Below, piece after piece: positions 9,164 through 17,120 of a DNA stretch of 64,000 nucleotides. A program made the position numbers and the translations under genes. The stretch comes from Leucobacter rhizosphaerae. Its GTDB lineage: Bacteria > Actinomycetota > Actinomycetes > Actinomycetales > Microbacteriaceae. Numbering within the stretch: position 1 is the first letter of the stretch; every line of letters begins with the position of its first letter. The notes below the pieces were generated by a model, which saw only the letters and a list, made by a program, of their open reading frames with translations, did no database searches and was not told the DNA's origin. The DNA lies in NCBI RefSeq assembly GCF_022919175.1, contig NZ_CP095043.1, forward strand, positions 2,418,001 through 2,482,000, given 5' to 3'.

Positions 9164-10504
9164 TTGAAGAAACTGTTGATCGCCAACCGCGGTGAGATCG
9201 CTGTGCGGATCATCCGCGCGGCGAAGGAGATGGGCATCGCGACCGTCGCGGTGACGAGCGAGGCCGACCGCGACTCCAACGCGGCGCGCTACGCCGACGA
9301 GGCGGTCGTCATCGGTCCCGCCCCCGCCGGGCTCAGCTACCTGAATCACGACGCGGTGCTGGCAGCGGCCGCCCAGACCGACGCGGACGCCGTCCACCCG
9401 GGCTACGGATTCCTCTCCGAGAACGCGGCCTTCGCGCGCAAGGTGCAGGAGGCCGGCCTGATCTGGGTCGGACCGAATCCGGACTCGATCGATCTCATGG
9501 GCGACAAGGCCCGCGCACGGCGGGCCGCCATCGAGGCCGGCGTGCCGGTCCTCGCCGGCACCGACGGCGTGCTCGACGTCTCGGGCGACATCGAGGCGCT
9601 CGCCGACGAGATCGGCTACCCCCTCGTCGTGAAGGCCTCCGCCGGCGGCGGCGGGCGCGGGATCCGGCGCATCAATTCCCGCGAGGAGGTGCGCGGCACC
9701 GTCGAGGTCGCACAGGCCGAGGCGCTCGCCGCGTTCAACTCGAGCGACGTCTACTTCGAGCGCTTCGTGACCCATGCCCGCCACGTCGAAGTGCAGGTCT
9801 TCGGCGACGGCGAATCCTGGGTGCACCTCGGCGACCGCGACTGCTCGATGCAGCGCCGGCAGCAGAAGGTCATCGAGGAGGCACCGGCGCCCGGGCTGCC
9901 CGACGACCTCCGCGAGCAGATGCGGCAGACCTCGGTCGAGCTCGCCCGCCAGACCGCCTACACGGGGGCGGGGACCGTGGAGTTCCTCTACGACCCCGCG
10001 CGGCAGGAGATCGCCTTCATCGAGATGAACACGCGCCTCCAGGTCGAGCACCCGATCAGTGAGGCCATCACCGGCATCGACCTCGTGCGCGAGCAGCTGC
10101 GCATCGCCGCGGGCGAGCGCCTCGGGTACACGCAGGAGGACATCCGGCTCGACGGTCACGCGTTCGAGTTCCGAATCAATGCGGAGGATCCCGACAACAA
10201 CTTCATGCCGAGCCCCGGGCTCATCGAAACCCTCGACCTGTCGGGCGGACCGGGCGTGCGTGCCGACTTCGGCTTCAGCGCCGGCCAGACCGTGGTGCCG
10301 TTCTACGACTCGCTGCTCGGCAAACTCGTGGTCTGGGACACCGACCGCGAGCGCGCCCTCGCGCGAGCGGCCCGCGCCCTCGACGAGACGCTGATCGAGG
10401 GCATCAAGTCTACGGTTCCGCTCATGCGCCGCCTCATCGCACTCGAGGAGTTCCGCTCCGCGAGCCATCACACGACCACCATCGAGTCGGCCTCGGGCCT
10501 GTGA
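9164..10504 (+). CDS. accC: Biotin carboxylase subunit (AccC-like)
   Basis: A 446-residue biotin carboxylase with an ATP-grasp fold: N-terminal LLIANRGEIAVRIIRAAKE, glycine-rich loop KASAGGGGRGIRR, the RDCSMQRRQQKVIEEAPAP block, and catalytic-region MNTRLQVEHPISEAITGIDLV. It would carboxylate the biotin on the preceding small carrier using bicarbonate and ATP. Length matches free-standing AccC. It lies directly upstream of pxpB and pxpC, whose products resemble the carboxyltransferase domains of urea carboxylase, so it may belong to a split urea-carboxylase-like enzyme and not to acetyl-CoA carboxylase. No acyl-CoA carboxyltransferase gene is present in this operon. Confidence 0.92.
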   Translation: MKKLLIANRGEIAVRIIRAAKEMGIATVAVTSEADRDSNAARYADEAVVIGPAPAGLSYLNHDAVLAAAAQTDADAVHPGYGFLSENAAFARKVQEAGLIWVGPNPDSIDLMGDKARARRAAIEAGVPVLAGTDGVLDVSGDIEALADEIGYPLVVKASAGGGGRGIRRINSREEVRGTVEVAQAEALAAFNSSDVYFERFVTHARHVEVQVFGDGESWVHLGDRDCSMQRRQQKVIEEAPAPGLPDDLREQMRQTSVELARQTAYTGAGTVEFLYDPARQEIAFIEMNTRLQVEHPISEAITGIDLVREQLRIAAGERLGYTQEDIRLDGHAFEFRINAEDPDNNFMPSPGLIETLDLSGGPGVRADFGFSAGQTVVPFYDSLLGKLVVWDTDRERALARAARALDETLIEGIKSTVPLMRRLIALEEFRSASHHTTTIESASGL

Positions 10505-10514
10505 GGAGATCAGC

Positions 10515-11408
10515 ATGACCCTGTCGGAACACGCACGATACACCTGGGGCGGTGACGAGTTCCTCCTCGTCGAGATCGCCCCCGACATGTCACTCGAGGC
10601 GAACTTCGTCGCCAACGCCATGGCGGCGGGCCTCGAGGAGCGAGCCCTCGCGGGCATCGTCGACATCTGCCCGGCGAACGCGTCGCTGCTCATCCGCTTC
10701 GATCCGGACGCGCTCGATCACGAGGAGCTCGAGCGCACCGCTCGCGCACTCGAGGCCGAGGTGAAGCAGGCGACGGTGCAGGAGCTGGAGACCCGCATCA
10801 TCGAGGTCCCGGTCTGGTACGACGACCCGTTCACGAGCGAGACCGAGACCCGCTTCCGCGAGGGCTACCACCAGCGGCCGGAAGGCACGGACCTCGACTA
10901 CAGCGCGGAGGTGAACGGCCTCGCGAACGCCGAGGAATTCATCCGGCGTCACCACGAGACGCCCTGGCTCGTCTCGATGGTCGGCTTCGTCGCGGGCTTG
11001 CCGTTCCTCTTCCAGCTCACCCCGCGCGAGCGCCAGCTCGAGGTGCCGAAGTACCTGAGCCCGCGGACGGACACTCCGCCGCTCACGCTCGGCATCGGCG
11101 GCTGCTTCACGGCGCACTACTCGGTGCGGGGCGCGGGCGGCTACCAGATGCTCGGCATCACGCCGAGCCCGATCTTCGACCCCGAGCAGAAGCTCGCCGA
11201 CTTCTCCGATTTCATGGTGCTGTTCCGCACCGGCGACATCGTGAAGTATCGCCCGATCGACGAGGCGGAGTACCACGAGATCCAGGCCGAGGTCGAGGCC
11301 GGGACGTACCGCTACCGGCAGGCGCCCGTGCGCTTCACGCTCGCCGAGGCCCTCGCCGATCCCGACGGCTACAACCGCTCACTTCTGGAGGCTCTTGATG
11401 TCGCTTGA
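10515..11408 (+). CDS. pxpB: 5-oxoprolinase subunit PxpB (KipI / AHS1 family)
   Basis: A 297-residue protein of the allophanate hydrolase subunit 1 (AHS1/KipI) family, with the typical FVAGLPFL..L block, VPVWYDDPF, GGCFTAHYSVRGAGGYQMLGITP and FRTGDIVKYRPI. AHS1 domains occur in PxpB and in the carboxyltransferase part of urea carboxylase. The protein is longer than the usual 210-240 residues of KipI, with an acidic insertion around the first third. It begins 10 nt after accC and overlaps pxpC by 11 bp, so coupling is strong. The name follows the 5-oxoprolinase set; a urea-carboxylase-like role is equally consistent with the operon. Confidence 0.9.
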   Translation: MTLSEHARYTWGGDEFLLVEIAPDMSLEANFVANAMAAGLEERALAGIVDICPANASLLIRFDPDALDHEELERTARALEAEVKQATVQELETRIIEVPVWYDDPFTSETETRFREGYHQRPEGTDLDYSAEVNGLANAEEFIRRHHETPWLVSMVGFVAGLPFLFQLTPRERQLEVPKYLSPRTDTPPLTLGIGGCFTAHYSVRGAGGYQMLGITPSPIFDPEQKLADFSDFMVLFRTGDIVKYRPIDEAEYHEIQAEVEAGTYRYRQAPVRFTLAEALADPDGYNRSLLEALDVA

Positions 11409-12363
11409 GATTCTTTCCCCCGGACTCGCCACGACGGTGCAGGATCGCGGCCGCTTCGGCTACTACCGATTCGGGATCCCGCAGGGCGGGGCGATGGATC
11501 AGTACGCGGCGACGCTCGGCAATCGGCTCGTCGGCAACACGGCGGACGAGGCCGTGCTCGAGTGCACCTATCTCGGGCCGAAGCTCACGGTGGACGCCGA
11601 CACCGTGGTGGCGATCACCGGAGCACCGGTCGATGTGCTCGTGAACGGCGAGGCCGCCCCGCAGTACGAGCGCGTCTCGCTCGCCGCGGGCGATGAGCTC
11701 TCGTTCGGCATGCTCAAGGGCGGCTCGAAGTTCTTCATCGCGGTCGCGGGCGGCATCGACGTGCCCGAGGTGCTCGGGTCGCGCTCCACCTATCCCATCG
11801 GCAAGATGGGCGGGTTCGAGGGGCGTGCGATCCAGGCGGGAGACGTCCTCCCGGTCGGCGCACCGGTCGATTCCGGTCTGCCCGTGCTCGAGTCGATCCC
11901 CGAGGAGCTGCGTCCGGACTACGCGCGCGAGGTCACCGTGCGCATCATGCTCGGGCTCTACGATCACAAGCTGACGGACGAGGGGCTCGCGAACCTCACC
12001 GAGGCCGAGTGGACCCTGACCCCGGTGGCGGATCGCATGGGGCTCCGCTTCGACGGCCCGGGAGCGTCCTGGAAGCAGGAGGAGCAGCCCTTCGGTGCGG
12101 GGCAGGATCCCTCGAACATCACCGACGCGGGCTACGCCGTGGGCTCGATCCAGATCCCGGGCGGCACGCAGCCCATCGTGCTGCACTGCGACGCGGTCTC
12201 GGGCGGCGGCTACGCGCAGGCGGGCACCGTCATCAGTGCCGACATGGATCTCTTCGCGCGCATGGCGCCCGGTTCCACGGTCCGCTTCGTGCCGGTGTCG
12301 ATGGAGGAGGCGCTCGCCGCTCGCGCCGAACGCCGCGCCCGCATCGAGCGGGTCTGGTCGTAG
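11398..12363 (+). CDS. pxpC: 5-oxoprolinase subunit PxpC (KipA / AHS2 family)
   Basis: A 321-residue AHS2/KipA protein. Signature blocks are LEILSPGLATTVQDRGRFG, GIPQGGAMDQYAATLGNRLVGN, VAITGAPVDVLVNG, AVAGGIDVPEVLGSRSTY and the late VLHCDAVSGGGYAQAGTV. With PxpB it forms one catalytic unit. The ATG at 11398 lies inside the end of pxpB (overlap 11 bp). The whole set pxpA, biotin carrier, biotin carboxylase, pxpB, pxpC reads as one transcription unit. Confidence 0.92.
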   Translation: MSLEILSPGLATTVQDRGRFGYYRFGIPQGGAMDQYAATLGNRLVGNTADEAVLECTYLGPKLTVDADTVVAITGAPVDVLVNGEAAPQYERVSLAAGDELSFGMLKGGSKFFIAVAGGIDVPEVLGSRSTYPIGKMGGFEGRAIQAGDVLPVGAPVDSGLPVLESIPEELRPDYAREVTVRIMLGLYDHKLTDEGLANLTEAEWTLTPVADRMGLRFDGPGASWKQEEQPFGAGQDPSNITDAGYAVGSIQIPGGTQPIVLHCDAVSGGGYAQAGTVISADMDLFARMAPGSTVRFVPVSMEEALAARAERRARIERVWS

Positions 12364-12376
12364 GGAAAGGGGAGAC

Positions 12377-12571
12377 ATGCCACTCGTCACCATCAAGATG
12401 TTCGAGCACCGCCTGCAGCAGGATCCGGAGCTCGCGGAGCGTCTCGCCGTGGCGATCGACGAGGTCGTCGCAGCGCACTGCACCGGACCGGAGGGCGCCC
12501 GCCCCGACACCTGGGTCGTGGTCGAGGGCGTGCCGCGCACGCAGTGGACCTTCAACGGGTCGACCCGATAG
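12377..12571 (+). CDS. Small tautomerase-superfamily (4-OT-like) protein
   Basis: A 64-residue protein starting MPLVTIKMFEHRL, with proline directly after the initiator Met as in 4-oxalocrotonate tautomerase-family enzymes, where this proline is the catalytic base. Length (about 62 residues) and the late DTWVVVEGVPRTQW segment fit. GGGGAGA lies just upstream and the gene follows pxpC by 13 nt, so it is the last gene of the operon; a terminator-like stem-loop follows. Its substrate is unknown; enol/keto isomerisation of a cyclic-amide breakdown product is a guess. Confidence 0.75.
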   Translation: MPLVTIKMFEHRLQQDPELAERLAVAIDEVVAAHCTGPEGARPDTWVVVEGVPRTQWTFNGSTR

Positions 12572-12583
12572 GCGGAGTCGTGG

Positions 12584-12623
12584 TGCTGCGGGATCCGACC
12601 GGGGGGTCTCCGGTCCCGCAGCA
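12584..12623 (+). terminator. Stem-loop terminator of the pxp operon
   Basis: TGCTGCGGGA (12584-12593) pairs perfectly with TCCCGCAGCA (12614-12623) around a GC-rich 20-nt interior. There is no T run. Confidence 0.55.
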
Positions 12624-12734
12624 TCACAACTCGAAAACGAGACGGTGTCGAAGATAGGACTCCGGTGAGGGATGCGCCAGGATGGGGGGAGGAGCCGCGA
12701 CAGGGGTCGGGGCACATCATCAAGGAGTATTCCC

Positions 12735-13310
12735 ATGTCCTCTCCGGAGACCACTCTCATTCAGCGCGCCGGCGACGGCGTCCGCACCGCGATCGGCGTC
12801 GGCGGCCTCATCGCGGTCGTCCTCGGCCTGCTCATCATGTTCTTCCCGCTGAAGTCGGGCGAGGTCGCGCTGCAGATCGTCGCCGCGGTCGTGGCGGCCT
12901 ACGCGCTCGTCGTCGGCGTCGTCTACATCGGCTCGTCGATCTTCAGCCGTACCCTCGGTGGCTGGGCCCGCACGGGCCACATCGTGCTCGGCCTGCTCTA
13001 CATCGTCGGCGGCGTCATCATGATGGTGAACCTGGGAGCGACCGCCGTGGTGCTCGCCATCTTCCTGTCGGTGACGATCGGCATCCTCTGGCTCTTCGAG
13101 GGTGTGCTCGCGCTGACGGTGCTCAAGCAGAGCTCGAACAAGGTCTGGACCGTCGTCTACGCGATCATCAGCATCATCGCCGGTGTCGTGCTGCTGTTCT
13201 CGCCGTTCATGGGCGCCATCACGCTGTGGCTGCTGCTCGGCATCTCCATGGTGGTGCTCGGCATCGTCCAGGTGGTGCGCGCGTTCTCGGTGAAGCCGAG
13301 CGCGGTCTAG
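12735..13310 (+). CDS. HdeD-family membrane protein
   Basis: A 191-residue protein with six hydrophobic segments arranged as three pairs, matching the DUF308/HdeD layout (LIAVVLGLLIMFFPL, HIVLGLLYIVGGVIMMVN, VLLFSPFMGAITLWLLLGI). HdeD proteins are small inner-membrane proteins linked to acid or other stress in some bacteria, but their chemistry is unknown. AAGGAG lies 7 nt upstream of the ATG. It is convergent with the SseB-like gene and appears to be a single-gene unit. Confidence 0.8.
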   Translation: MSSPETTLIQRAGDGVRTAIGVGGLIAVVLGLLIMFFPLKSGEVALQIVAAVVAAYALVVGVVYIGSSIFSRTLGGWARTGHIVLGLLYIVGGVIMMVNLGATAVVLAIFLSVTIGILWLFEGVLALTVLKQSSNKVWTVVYAIISIIAGVVLLFSPFMGAITLWLLLGISMVVLGIVQVVRAFSVKPSAV

Positions 13311-13341
13311 GGCGTCTCCGTTCGCCCGCTGGGGCGGTGCG

Positions 13342-13797
13342 TCAGCGCATCTGCTCCAGCGTGGCCGCGGTGATGGGATCGCTGCCCGCGGCCAGGGTGA
13401 TGTACTTGCGCAGGATCACGAGCGCGGCTGACGCCTTGTCGAACTCCGCCGCGACGAAGCGGTCGGAGCCGATGAGCGCGAGCGCCTCCGAGGCGACCAT
13501 CACCGCTCCCTTCAGCTGATCCTGCTGGTTCGCCGGGATCGCCGCCCGCAGCTCCGCCATCGACGTGAAGAGCGGCAGCACGAGCTGACCGTTGGTGGAG
13601 CGGATCGTGCGCACCCGCGGCCCGCGCTTCGTCGAGGTGCCGGTGACGTCGATCACGAGGTAGCCGTCGCGCAGCGCGGTGAGGAACGCGGCCAGGTGCG
13701 CGTAGTCGGGGGTCTCCTGCAATGCCCGCAGCGCGGTCTGCACCTCCGTGTTCGCGTAGTCTGCGTGCACACCATCGGGAATCTGCGCTTGAGCCAT
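13342..13797 (-). CDS. SseB-family protein
   Basis: A 151-residue protein with the SseB N-terminal domain pattern: LALQETPDYAHLAAFLTALRDGYLVIDVT-like opening and the LPLFTSMAELRAAIP block. These proteins are common in actinobacteria; no reaction is known. The ATG at 13797 lies 6 nt after a TAGGCT box on the same strand (13809-13804), suggesting a leaderless mRNA. The bioN gene follows on the same strand 380 bp further only as a neighbour; the two are not obviously an operon, since bioN is the last gene of bioYMN. Confidence 0.75.
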   Translation of the reverse strand: MAQAQIPDGVHADYANTEVQTALRALQETPDYAHLAAFLTALRDGYLVIDVTGTSTKRGPRVRTIRSTNGQLVLPLFTSMAELRAAIPANQQDQLKGAVMVASEALALIGSDRFVAAEFDKASAALVILRKYITLAAGSDPITAATLEQMR

Positions 13798-13879
13798 GCA
13801 TCTAGCCTACGGCGCGTGGGCCCGGTGCTCCCCCTCAGCCGCGGCATCAGCCCCGACCCGCAACCTCAGCCCGAGATTC

Positions 13880-14500
13880 TCAGTCCTCGTCTTCGCCGAT
13901 GCCGCGCGCCGCGAGCGCCTGCCCGGTCAGCTGCGCGTGCGCGACGGTGCGGATCGCGAGCGGCACCACGAGGGCGCGCGGATCCCGCTCGAGCCCGCGG
14001 GCCCGGGCGGCGGCGCGGGTCTCGCGCGCGATCCCCAGAATGCTCGGGATCGCGGTGATCATGAGCGAGAACGACAGCGCGACCCGATCCGGCCGCACGC
14101 CGAAGCGTCGCAGCGGCTGCAGCGACCAGGTGATCGTGTCGAGCATGTCCTCGATCCGGGTGCTCGCCGTCACCGCGCTCGCGGCGAGGATCAGCGCGAA
14201 GAGATCGCCCACCACCTCGAAGCCGCGCTCCCACCCCTGCTGCCAGGTCTGGAACACGAAGAGCGGAACCGCGATCAGCAGGAACCCGCGGGCGACCCGC
14301 CAGAAATCCCGACCCCGCAGCCCGGCGACGATGGCGAGCGCGGTCGCGATCCCGAGCGCCACGGCCGCGCTCGGTGCGCCCGGCACCCAGACCACCGCCG
14401 TCGCGAAGGCGAAGAGGCCGAGGAGCTTCGCGCCGGGTCGGAGCCGATGCAGCGGTCCAGCGCCAGCGATGTAGGCGCCGAGCGGGCTGACGGCACTCAC
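13880..14500 (-). CDS. bioN: Energy-coupling factor transporter transmembrane subunit (BioN)
   Basis: A 206-residue EcfT-type membrane protein with several hydrophobic helices and two Ala-Arg-Gly motifs (ARARGLERD and AARGI), which in EcfT proteins couple to the ATPases. It is the third gene of bioY-bioM-bioN, overlapping bioM by 4 bp. In biotin ECF transporters BioN links the substrate-binding BioY to the ATPase BioM. Its length is typical of BioN. BioQ operators upstream of bioY imply repression when biotin is ample. Confidence 0.9.
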   Translation of the reverse strand: MSAVSPLGAYIAGAGPLHRLRPGAKLLGLFAFATAVVWVPGAPSAAVALGIATALAIVAGLRGRDFWRVARGFLLIAVPLFVFQTWQQGWERGFEVVGDLFALILAASAVTASTRIEDMLDTITWSLQPLRRFGVRPDRVALSFSLMITAIPSILGIARETRAAARARGLERDPRALVVPLAIRTVAHAQLTGQALAARGIGEDED

Positions 14501-15195
14501 GCGTGCGCCCGGTAGTGCGCGACGGCCGCCTCGGCGGGCCCGTCGAAGACCACCCGGCCGTCCTCGACGACCAGGGTGCGATCGGCGCGAGCGGCCAGCT
14601 CGAGATCGTGGGTGACGATGATCACCTGCTGGGGGAGCGACATCAGCAGATCCCCGATCGCGCGGGAGTTCCTGAGGTCGAGGAGTGTGGTGGGCTCATC
14701 GGCGACGAGGATCGCCGGGTCGGTCGCGAGCACGGACGCGATCGCGAGCAGCTGCTTCTGCCCCCCGGAGAGCGTGTGCACGCTGTGGTCGGCGAGGCGG
14801 TCGATCCCGAACCGCTCGAGCGCGGCCAGTGCGGCGGCCTGGCGAGCGACCGGATCTCGGTGGGCGCGGCGGAGGGAGAGCGAGACGTCCTCCACGACGG
14901 TCGGCATGATGAGCTGCGCCGAGGGGTCGGTGAAGACGAAGCCCACCTTCCGGCGCACGGCGGGGCCGTCGCGCCTGGTGTCGAGGGCGGGGTCGCCGGA
15001 GGCGGTGATCGTGACGCTGCCGGCGCTGGGTTCGACCAGGCCGTTGCAGAGCCGCGCGAGCGTGGATTTGCCCGAGCCGTTGCCGCCGATGATCGAGATG
15101 CGCGGCTCGCCGAGCGTGAGGTCGGTCGGGTGCAGGATCGTGACCGCGCCGCTCGAGGTCGGCGCGGTCACGGTGGCTCCGCGGAGTTCGATCAC
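14497..15195 (-). CDS. bioM: Biotin ECF transporter ATP-binding subunit (BioM)
   Basis: A 232-residue ABC ATPase: Walker A GGNGSGKST, signature LSGGQKQ, Walker B ILVADEPTTLLD and switch histidine in IIVTHD. It lies 9 bp after bioY and overlaps bioN by 4 bp. It would energise biotin import with BioN and BioY. A biotin-dependent carboxylase operon lies only 1.3 kb beyond bioN. Confidence 0.92.
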   Translation of the reverse strand: MIELRGATVTAPTSSGAVTILHPTDLTLGEPRISIIGGNGSGKSTLARLCNGLVEPSAGSVTITASGDPALDTRRDGPAVRRKVGFVFTDPSAQLIMPTVVEDVSLSLRRAHRDPVARQAAALAALERFGIDRLADHSVHTLSGGQKQLLAIASVLATDPAILVADEPTTLLDLRNSRAIGDLLMSLPQQVIIVTHDLELAARADRTLVVEDGRVVFDGPAEAAVAHYRAHA

Positions 15196-15204
15196 CCGGC
15201 GATC

Positions 15205-15885
15205 CTACTCGGCGGTCGTGGGGGTCGCCGGTGCCGTCGGTGCCGCGGTCGCCGCAGCCGAGGCCGGGTTGGCGCGGCGGCGCTCCGGCAGCAGCCCGGG
15301 GAAGGCGCGGTGCACCGCGGTGGCGACGAGGGCGACGAGCAGGGTCTTCACGAGGTCGCCCGGCCAGAAGGCGAGGTCGAAGACGAAGGCGGCGCCCACC
15401 GTCATGTCGGCGCGCCAGGCGAGGCCGAGCGGGCCCAGGGTGTGGATGAACACGAGGTTCGCGACGAGCCCGGCGAGGAATACGAGCGGGATGCTCGTGG
15501 CGATCCGCTGGCGCGGCAGGCGCTCGACGATGAACCCGGTGAGCCAGGCCGCGAGCGGGAACGCCACGAGGTAGCCGACCGTCGGCCCGGCGAACGGGGC
15601 CAGGCCCGCGGTGCCGCCGGAGAAGACCGGCAGGCCGGCGGCGCCGACCGCGAGGTAGAGCAGCACCGCCAGCAGGCCCCGGTTCGCGCCGAGCACGGCA
15701 CCGGCGAGGATGACCGCGAAGGTCTGAAGGGTGAGCGGTGCGGGACCGAGTGAGATGCCGGGGATGATCGAGCACACCGCGATCAGCGCGGCGAAGGTGG
15801 CGATGAGGGCGAGATCGGTCGCGACGTTGCGTCGGCGGGGCGGGGCGGGAACGGCGGCGGTGCCGGGGGTGTCGGCGAGGGTCAC
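15205..15885 (-). CDS. bioY: Biotin transporter substrate-specificity subunit BioY
   Basis: A 226-residue BioY protein with six membrane segments and the family blocks GPAPLTLQTFAVILAGAVLG and FSGGTAGLAPFAGPTVGYL. I chose the GTG at 15885 because AGGAG lies 5 nt upstream; an in-frame upstream start would add a proline-rich tail that the family lacks. The C-terminus ends in an Ala/Pro-rich tail. It is the first gene of bioYMN and is divergent from bioQ, with two BioQ-type operators in the intergenic gap. Confidence 0.93.
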   Translation of the reverse strand: MTLADTPGTAAVPAPPRRRNVATDLALIATFAALIAVCSIIPGISLGPAPLTLQTFAVILAGAVLGANRGLLAVLLYLAVGAAGLPVFSGGTAGLAPFAGPTVGYLVAFPLAAWLTGFIVERLPRQRIATSIPLVFLAGLVANLVFIHTLGPLGLAWRADMTVGAAFVFDLAFWPGDLVKTLLVALVATAVHRAFPGLLPERRRANPASAAATAAPTAPATPTTAE

Positions 15886-15971
15886 GGTATCTCCTGGGTG
15901 GGTCGTGGGGCGGGTCGGGGATCCTGGGTCGAGGCGATGCTGCAGTGCAGACCCCTCGGATCCCGCCAACC

Positions 15972-15999
15972 TGAACAGTGTTCTGGTGAACGGTGTTCA
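15972..15999. promoter_or_regulatory. Two tandem BioQ operators
   Basis: TGAAC-AGT-GTTCT (15972-15984) and TGAAC-GGT-GTTCA (15987-15999) are two copies of a 13-bp palindrome spaced 15 bp centre to centre, so on nearly the same helix face offset by 1.4 turns. The pattern TGAAC-N3-GTT(C/A) matches the BioQ operator known from corynebacteria and mycobacteria. Outer arms AACCTGAACA and TGTTCAGGTT also form a 10-bp inverted repeat. The sites lie just upstream of the bioQ -10 box (16009-16014). Confidence 0.85.
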
Positions 16000-16020
16000 G
16001 GTTAGCGCTAGACTGGGGTG

Positions 16021-16743
16021 ATGCGCAACAGCCGAGCCGACGTCGTCGCTGCGGCGCTGCGGGTGCTCGAGGTGCAGGGGCTCGAGGGATGCTCGATGCG
16101 TCGGGTGGCGGCCGAGCTCGAAGTGCAGCCGAGCGCGCTCTACCACCACGTGCCGAACAAGCAGACGCTGCTCGCGCTCATGGCCGACGAGATCGTCGGG
16201 GGAGTCGGCGAGCCGGCGTGCGCCGCGGCGGGGTCGGTGAGCCCGGGCACCGGGGCTGACGCCGGATCGTCGGTCGAGGGATCGTCGGGCGCGGGATCAG
16301 TGGCGGCCGGATCACCGGGCGCAGACCCTCGGCGGATCTGCCAGGCGCTTCGGGACGCCATGCTCGCCGTGCGCGACGGGGCCGATGTGGTCGCGACGGC
16401 CTCGGCCTTCCGCTTGGGCGCGTCGGCGGTGGAGAACCGGCTCGCCGCGCTCGTCGGCATCGACGGTGCGCGAACGCTCCTCCTCTACACCTTCGGGCAG
16501 GCGCAGGCCACGCAGACGCATCGTCAGGCGGCGGCGTTCGGTGCGCTGCTCACCGGCAGCGGACCGGCACCGGCAGCGGCCGATCGGACGGACGTCGATC
16601 CGGAACCTGCGGCCGCAGCCGATGCGGAGCCCGAGCCCGGCATCGATCCCGCGCTCGACCTCGATGCGTCGTACGCGCGGGGGATCGACCTGATCCTCGC
16701 CGGACTCGGTGCGACGAAAGCGGCGACTAGCCCTCGCCGTTGA
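16021..16743 (+). CDS. bioQ: TetR-family biotin repressor (BioQ-like)
   Basis: A 240-residue TetR-family protein; the N-terminal HTH is MRNSRADVVAAALRVLEVQG ... RVAAELEVQPSALYHHVPNKQTLL. Divergence from bioYMN and two TGAAC-N3-GTTC operators between them identify it as BioQ by context. A glycine/alanine/serine/proline-rich insertion around residues 65-105 and an acidic tail (about 180-215) make it longer than compact BioQ proteins. The ATG follows a TAGACT box by 6 nt (leaderless); an in-frame GTG one codon upstream is less likely. BioQ commonly represses itself and biotin genes. Confidence 0.82.
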   Translation: MRNSRADVVAAALRVLEVQGLEGCSMRRVAAELEVQPSALYHHVPNKQTLLALMADEIVGGVGEPACAAAGSVSPGTGADAGSSVEGSSGAGSVAAGSPGADPRRICQALRDAMLAVRDGADVVATASAFRLGASAVENRLAALVGIDGARTLLLYTFGQAQATQTHRQAAAFGALLTGSGPAPAAADRTDVDPEPAAAADAEPEPGIDPALDLDASYARGIDLILAGLGATKAATSPRR

Positions 16744-16999
16744 GCTTCTGGATCTCGCGGTCGATCGCGCTGTCGGAGATCGGTTTGCTGCCCGGGCCGT
16801 ACGCGCCGATCCCGGTGAAGAAGAGGGCGATGGCGAACCCGATCATGGGCCAGGTCGGCCAGTAGTAGGTGCGGTAGCCGCTCATGAGCCAGATGACGTT
16901 CATGATGATGGCGATCACGCCGAAGACCAGCAGCAGGTTCCAGAAGTCCCGCTTCGCCTTGATCCGCTTGCGGGCGACGTCCCTGATGTCCTCGTTCAT
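16727..16999 (-). CDS. 2TM-domain small membrane protein
   Basis: A 90-residue protein with a basic N-terminus (ARKRIKAKRDFWN), then two membrane segments (LLLVFGVIAIIMNVIWLMSG and WPMIGFAIALFFTGIGAYG), the layout of the 2TM domain family. Function unknown. Its end overlaps the convergent bioQ end by 17 bp. Confidence 0.7.
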   Translation of the reverse strand: MNEDIRDVARKRIKAKRDFWNLLLVFGVIAIIMNVIWLMSGYRTYYWPTWPMIGFAIALFFTGIGAYGPGSKPISDSAIDREIQKLNGEG

Positions 17000-17120
17000 G
17001 CCACAAATGTAACGAACATCCGGCGTGTTGACTACTGATTCGCGGTGCCTCGCGGTGCCTCGCGGGGGCGGAGTGCCCGGCGCGTGTGCGATCCGGACCC
17101 CGGATTGTTAGCCTGTGAGC

